NCBI GenBank assembly: GCA_905210845.1
Contig: CAJLYG010000114.1
Span: forward strand, 1 to 9,929
Origin: an uncultured Prevotella sp.
GTDB taxonomy: Bacteria; Bacteroidota; Bacteroidia; Bacteroidales; Bacteroidaceae
DNA length: 9,929 nucleotides
Direction of reading: 5' to 3'
Shown here: one piece after another, positions 5,989 through 9,929 of the stretch
Position numbering within the stretch: the stretch's first letter is position 1
How the letters are laid out: each line of letters opens with the position of its first letter
Made by a program: the position numbers and the translations under genes
The notes under the pieces: model-generated
Databases searched by the model: none
What the model was told of the DNA's origin: nothing
The model's input: the letters and a program-made list of their open reading frames with translations, nothing else

Positions 5989-7716
5989 ATGAGAGCAGTA
6001 AACTATGATAAATTCCCGTCGACACAGATAGACGGCTATGTGCTAAGGGGATGGGATGCTATCCGCGCGAAGTTAGCGGAGAGCCTTCGCCAACATGTCT
6101 TGGTGGTAGACCTCTATTCCGGTGTCCATGAGGAAGAAGTTGCGAATGAGTTGCAGAAGTTGTCCCCGAACCTGTTCATTGATACTCGTGACCTGATGAA
6201 GACAGAACAGGAGATCATGGAGATGACAGCGCGGTATATGACTGATGACCCGTTGTTTGGGTATATGACCAACTTTACGCTCACAGAATATTTTGACCGA
6301 GACAAGCTTCGCGAAGTAAAGCGAAAGGTGGAGGCTGCCAAGGGTAGTGTCATTATTATGGGTACTGGTGCTCACTTGGTGGCTCCATCAGATGCTATCT
6401 TGGTATATGCTGACATGGCAAGGTGGGAAATCCAGCAACGCTTCAGGCGTCATGAGGTAAAGGCGGTAGGTGTAGATAACCATGCGGATGCTCCTTCCTT
6501 GCAATACAAGCGAGGTTATTTCAACGACTGGAAGATGCTCGACCGATATAAGGATTCACTTTATGGGATTGTCGACTACTGGTTAGACACCCATATAAGC
6601 AATGACCCCAAGCTCATCGATCGTAGTACCTTTATGGAAGGGATCGACAAGACCGTACGTTCTCCCTTCCGTGTCGTTCCTTTCTTCGACCCAGCCCCTT
6701 GGGGTGGGCAATGGATGAAAAAAGTGTGCGGGCTCGATGAAAAGATGGCTAATTTCGGATGGTGTTTCGACTGTGTCCCCGAAGAGAACAGTTTATATCT
6801 GGACGTGAGGGGTATCCGGTTTGAGATGCCCTCTATCAACGTAGTATTACTACGGTCCCGACAACTGCTTGGAGAGCCTGTTGAAGCTCGTTTTGGCAAG
6901 GAGTTTCCCATCCGTTTCGATTTCCTCGATACAGTAGAGGGCGGAAACCTGAGCCTACAAGTGCATCCTACCACGGAATTTGTCCACCAGAACTTTGGGA
7001 TCCATTACACCCAAGACGAAAGTTATTATCTTTTGGACTGTGAGCCTGGGGCAACCGTGTTCTTGGGCTTGAAAGAAGACATACATCCGGAAGACATGAT
7101 AAATGACTTGCGGAAAGCGCAACGGGGAGAAATTGTCTTCGATGCAGAAAAATACGTCAACCGTTGGCCAGCCAAGAAGCATGATCATTTTCTCATTCCT
7201 GGAGGGACTGTTCATTGTTCAGGGGCTGGGTCGCTCGTTTTGGAGATCAGTTCTACCCCAAGCCTGTTCACGTTCAAGCTTTGGGACTGGCAAAGGTTAG
7301 GACTCGATGGCAAGCCAAGGCCGATTAACGTTGAGCGAGGGAGCCATGTGATTGATTTCGGGCGAGATACGACCTATGCGCGTAATCATCTGATCAATCA
7401 GGTAGAGACCGTGGCTGAAGGAAACGGATGGCGTGAAGAGCGTACGGGACTGCATCCCAATGAGTTCATTGAGACACGTCGCCATTGGTTCAAGGTTCCG
7501 GTCGTCCATCATACGGGCGATAGCGTGAACGTGCTCAACTTGGTAGAAGGAGAGGAGGCGATCGTGGAAAGTCCGGAAGGACGCTTTGAGCCTTTTATCG
7601 TCCATTATGCAGAGACATTTATTATCCCCGCGGGCATTGGCACCTATACCATCCGACCCTATGGCGCTTCAGAAGGTCAGCTTTGCGGGACCATCAAGGC
7701 TTATGTAAGGCATTAA
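5989..7716 (+). CDS. Class I mannose-6-phosphate isomerase with an extra N-terminal kinase-like domain
   Basis: The C-terminal ~360 residues are a type I phosphomannose isomerase, which interconverts mannose-6-phosphate and fructose-6-phosphate in the cytosol using zinc. The likely zinc ligands are all present: Q324 and H326 (LSLQVHP), E344 (QDESYYLLD) and H409 (FLIPGGTVHC). The domain opens near 227 with FRVVPFFDPAPWGGQWM, and a C-terminal cupin-like barrel is at about 495-575. The first ~200 residues are not part of standard ManA. They resemble a uridine-kinase-like P-loop fold (VLVVDLYSG near 37-45; SVIIMGTGAHL and LVYADMARWEIQQRFRR near 120-153) but lack a Walker A GxxxxGK[ST], so they are probably not an active kinase. 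This 575-residue architecture appears to be a Bacteroidota form, compared with ~320 residues for compact bacterial ManA. It leads the operon with the ROK kinase and MFS transporter. The start has no Shine-Dalgarno but begins with a family-like MRAVNYDKFP. Confidence 0.9.
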   Translation: MRAVNYDKFPSTQIDGYVLRGWDAIRAKLAESLRQHVLVVDLYSGVHEEEVANELQKLSPNLFIDTRDLMKTEQEIMEMTARYMTDDPLFGYMTNFTLTEYFDRDKLREVKRKVEAAKGSVIIMGTGAHLVAPSDAILVYADMARWEIQQRFRRHEVKAVGVDNHADAPSLQYKRGYFNDWKMLDRYKDSLYGIVDYWLDTHISNDPKLIDRSTFMEGIDKTVRSPFRVVPFFDPAPWGGQWMKKVCGLDEKMANFGWCFDCVPEENSLYLDVRGIRFEMPSINVVLLRSRQLLGEPVEARFGKEFPIRFDFLDTVEGGNLSLQVHPTTEFVHQNFGIHYTQDESYYLLDCEPGATVFLGLKEDIHPEDMINDLRKAQRGEIVFDAEKYVNRWPAKKHDHFLIPGGTVHCSGAGSLVLEISSTPSLFTFKLWDWQRLGLDGKPRPINVERGSHVIDFGRDTTYARNHLINQVETVAEGNGWREERTGLHPNEFIETRRHWFKVPVVHHTGDSVNVLNLVEGEEAIVESPEGRFEPFIVHYAETFIIPAGIGTYTIRPYGASEGQLCGTIKAYVRH

Positions 7717-7775
7717 ATGTTTTATGCGAGAGCAAATGATATAGTTGAACGGAAACCATTCATATCCGATATATT

Positions 7776-8879
7776 ATGTATGAAGATGACGAAAGAACGG
7801 TAATGACATTGGATGCAGGTGGTACCAACATGGTATTCTCTGCTATTAAGGGCAACCGTCAAGTGGTAAAGCCCATACGGATAGATACTGTGAGTGATGA
7901 CCTTGACCAGTGCTTGAATACCATGAAATACGGCTTCGAGCAAGTCAAGGAGAGCGTGGATACGCCTCCTGTTGCCATTAGCTTTGCCTTCCCTGGACCT
8001 GCAGACTATCCAAACGGGGTGATTGGTGACCTGCCCAACTTCCCGGCTTTCCGGGGAGGGGTACCTTTAGGTCCTATTCTCGAAGACTGGTTCCATATCC
8101 CTGTCTATATGGAAAACGACGGCAACTTGTTTGCTTTCGGGGAAGCGACATCTGGAATGTTACCTCGTGTCAATGATGCCTTACGGAAGGCAGGGAATAA
8201 ACGGACCTACCATCATCTGATTGGCATCACCATCGGAACTGGATTTGGTTGTGGTGTCGTCATCGACGGGCATCTGCTGACAGGAGACAATGGATGTGGA
8301 GGGGATGTCTGGCTCAGTCAGAATGCCAAGTATCCAGACCTGATCGCAGAAGAGAGCGTCTCGAAGCGAGCTGTGGTGCGCGTGTATGGCGAGAAAGCGG
8401 GCATTAACTCGTGTACACTTACGCCCAAGGATATCTTTGATATTGCCGAAGGTACCCGTGATGGAAACCAACTGGCAGCAAAGGAATCCTTTGCCGAGTT
8501 AGGAAAGGTTGCCGGGGTTGCCATCGCCCATGCCTTAGACATGATCGACGGGATCGTTGTCATTGGAGGAGGCATCGCCGGAGCATCCCACTATATCTTG
8601 CCAAGCATGCTCGAAGTGTTGAGGGGGAAGCTTGCCATGATGGATGGACAGCTATTTGACAGGGTAGAAATGAAAGTATTCAACTGGGAAGACCGTGCTG
8701 AACGTAACGAGTTCTTGAATGGGCATGACCAGGAAGTTGTATCACCTATTTCCGGGCGCAAGGTGCCCTACCACTCTGTGCGCAGAACCATCATCGCCGT
8801 AAGCGAAGATGGAGCCAGCACTTCCACCATGAAGGGAGCTTATGCTTTCGCACTTATGCACATGGATCATCAATCTTAG
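7776..8879 (+). CDS. ROK family sugar kinase-like protein
   Basis: ROK (repressor, ORF, kinase) proteins mostly phosphorylate hexoses such as glucose, mannose, fructose or N-acetylmannosamine. This one has no N-terminal HTH, so it is kinase-type. The ATP-phosphate loop is DAGGTN (13-18). The likely catalytic base is D115 (MENDGNLFAFGEA). The second phosphate loop is GTGFGCG (154-160), and an adenosine-type loop is IVVIGGGIAGA (260-270). The usual zinc site is absent: the ExGH motif is replaced by GCGGDVW (173-179), and the CxCGxxGC loop is shortened to 13 residues before EESVSKRAV. At 367 residues it is longer than the typical ~300, with extra sequence near 125-145 and 305-340. It is 59 bases after the isomerase stop and 5 bases before the transporter. 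A mannokinase role supplying the isomerase is the best inference; substrate is not proven. The start at 7776 is chosen because the residues before DAGGTN look family-like. Confidence 0.88.
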   Translation: MYEDDERTVMTLDAGGTNMVFSAIKGNRQVVKPIRIDTVSDDLDQCLNTMKYGFEQVKESVDTPPVAISFAFPGPADYPNGVIGDLPNFPAFRGGVPLGPILEDWFHIPVYMENDGNLFAFGEATSGMLPRVNDALRKAGNKRTYHHLIGITIGTGFGCGVVIDGHLLTGDNGCGGDVWLSQNAKYPDLIAEESVSKRAVVRVYGEKAGINSCTLTPKDIFDIAEGTRDGNQLAAKESFAELGKVAGVAIAHALDMIDGIVVIGGGIAGASHYILPSMLEVLRGKLAMMDGQLFDRVEMKVFNWEDRAERNEFLNGHDQEVVSPISGRKVPYHSVRRTIIAVSEDGASTSTMKGAYAFALMHMDHQS

Positions 8880-8884
8880 TCATC

Positions 8885-9916
8885 ATGAATAATACAAAAT
8901 CCATATCAAAACTACTTCCGGTACTGACCGCCTTCTTTGTCATGGGATTCTGCGATATCGTAGGTATTACATCCGACTATATGCAGCACTCCTTCGAATG
9001 GTCCTCGACGATGACAGGGCTGGTACCTTCCTTTGTCTTTATTTGGTTTCTTTTTCTTGCGATTCCTTGCGGGAACCTGATGAACCGGATCGGGCGCAAG
9101 AATACGGTGATGGTTAGCTTGACCATCACCGTCGTGGGTATGTTCTTGCCCTTGGTGAGCTATGATAGCGTGACCTGCCTGCTTGCCTATATGCTACTTG
9201 GCATAGGGAATGCCGTGCTCCAAGTGTCGCTCAATCCCCTGCTTCAGAATGTCGTGACCAATCAAAAGCTGATGGCAAGTAGCTTGACGGCAGGGCAAGT
9301 CATCAAGGCAATTTCATCCTTGTTAGGACCGGAATTCGTGGTGTTAGCAACGACCCACTTTGGCAATGATCATTGGTATTATTGCTTTCCCATCTTGGGA
9401 TGCATCACCATCGTCTCAGCGATATGGTTAGCCTTAACCCCTATTACGAGAGAGACAGGCGGTAGCCAACACTCATCTGTGACCGGTTCGTTGACTCTAC
9501 TGAAGAGGCAGACAGTCCTTTTGCTCTTTTTCGGTATTTTCTTCATTGTAGGCATAGACGTAGGTACCAACTTCATCAGCTCGAAGATTATGGCATCCCG
9601 TTTTGCGTGGGAACCAGAAGAAGTAAAGTTCGCTCCACAAATCTACTTTTTATGCAGAACGGTTGGTGCGATGTTAGGCGTTGTTCTCCTTGCCAAAGTA
9701 AAGGCGTCTCAGTACTTTAAGGTAAATATCATTGCGACGGTCCTTTCCATTCTCCTCTTAGCTTTTGTCTCCCATCCTACGTTCGACATGGTATGCATTG
9801 GCTGTATTGGATTCTTTGCATCGTCCATTTTCCCCATCATCTATTCCATGGCATTTGATGAATGTCAGGATCGGATCAATGAGATCTCCGGGCTGATGAT
9901 GTCGACAGGAAAGTAA
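8885..9916 (+). CDS. MFS sugar permease (fucose-permease-like), C-terminally truncated
   Basis: This is an inner-membrane major facilitator, probably a proton-coupled sugar symporter of the FucP/GlcP-like group. About ten hydrophobic segments are seen (roughly 10-30, 44-62, 74-92, 96-120, 136-158, 164-184, 208-228, 252-270, 278-296, 300-322). The MFS motif A-like loop is GNLMNRIGRKNT (63-74), and QVSLNPL (113-119) is typical of the fucose permease group. The start is 5 bases after the ROK stop, suggesting translational coupling. Family members usually have ~390-420 residues and twelve segments. Here the conserved NEISGLMM stretch is followed at once by STGK and a stop, where relatives continue with a glycine-rich turn and two more helices. 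The protein would lack segments 11 and 12 and is probably non-functional as shown. Role: uptake of the hexose handled by the preceding two enzymes. Confidence 0.85.
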   Translation: MNNTKSISKLLPVLTAFFVMGFCDIVGITSDYMQHSFEWSSTMTGLVPSFVFIWFLFLAIPCGNLMNRIGRKNTVMVSLTITVVGMFLPLVSYDSVTCLLAYMLLGIGNAVLQVSLNPLLQNVVTNQKLMASSLTAGQVIKAISSLLGPEFVVLATTHFGNDHWYYCFPILGCITIVSAIWLALTPITRETGGSQHSSVTGSLTLLKRQTVLLLFFGIFFIVGIDVGTNFISSKIMASRFAWEPEEVKFAPQIYFLCRTVGAMLGVVLLAKVKASQYFKVNIIATVLSILLLAFVSHPTFDMVCIGCIGFFASSIFPIIYSMAFDECQDRINEISGLMMSTGK

Positions 9917-9929
9917 TATGCTATACTTT
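9901..9929. other. Probable right-hand breakpoint in the MFS gene
   Basis: Family sequence is clear to about 9900 (NEISGLMM). The remaining 29 bases do not continue the expected helix in any of the three forward frames, and the gene's frame stops at 9914-9916. A single indel therefore does not explain the loss. The expected ~50 more residues are not in the window. Confidence 0.45.

Noticed and set aside
1..9929. tRNA, rRNA, CRISPR arrays, insertion sequences, riboswitches
   Set aside because: No direct-repeat arrays, transposase-like proteins or recognisable RNA gene sequences were seen on either strand by reading.

Overview
The window is mostly Bacteroidota DNA, with Prevotella or a related genus the best guess. 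Evidence for this includes a Bacteroidota-style promoter (TTTG, 20 bases, TAnnTTTG), a matching -7 element on the other strand, mostly absent Shine-Dalgarno sequences, and gene families and an order typical of that phylum. The first ~480 bases look different. They hold the C-terminal end of a MATE transporter and a broken GNAT acetyltransferase that resemble Clostridia/Lachnospiraceae genes, and they run abruptly into the middle of an hrpB helicase gene. The last sugar-transporter gene also stops about two membrane segments early, with unrelated-looking sequence after it. The window therefore looks like a ~9.4 kb Bacteroidota segment with a sharp discontinuity at each end. A chimeric assembly is the simplest explanation, and real recombination is the alternative.

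Layout: (1) 1-480, MATE tail and GNAT pseudogene (frameshift plus internal deletion). (2) 481-2583, hrpB-type DEAH helicase lacking its first ~100 or more residues, including the ATP-binding Walker A motif. (3) 2714-4723, two divergent genes sharing a 183-base control region: a DUF1858/DUF438/hemerythrin/PAS protein (minus) and a small cupin (plus). The control region holds a 26-bp near-palindrome and a Bacteroidota promoter. (4) 4724-5024, about 300 bases with no recognisable gene and one possible hairpin. (5) 5025-9916, a sugar-utilisation locus: a GntR/UTRA regulator (minus) diverges from an operon encoding a two-domain class I mannose-6-phosphate isomerase, a ROK-family sugar kinase and a fucose-permease-like MFS transporter.

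The sugar locus makes sense as a short pathway: the MFS protein imports a free hexose, the ROK kinase phosphorylates it, and the isomerase converts mannose-6-phosphate to fructose-6-phosphate. The GntR/UTRA protein probably represses the operon through an inverted repeat just downstream of its promoter. Mannose is the most economical substrate, but that is inferred from the isomerase and not proven. I saw no tRNA, rRNA, CRISPR array or insertion sequence. No clearly new system is present. The most unusual items are the degenerate kinase-like N-terminal half of the isomerase, the ROK protein without its zinc site, and the hemerythrin/PAS-cupin divergent pair with its palindrome.
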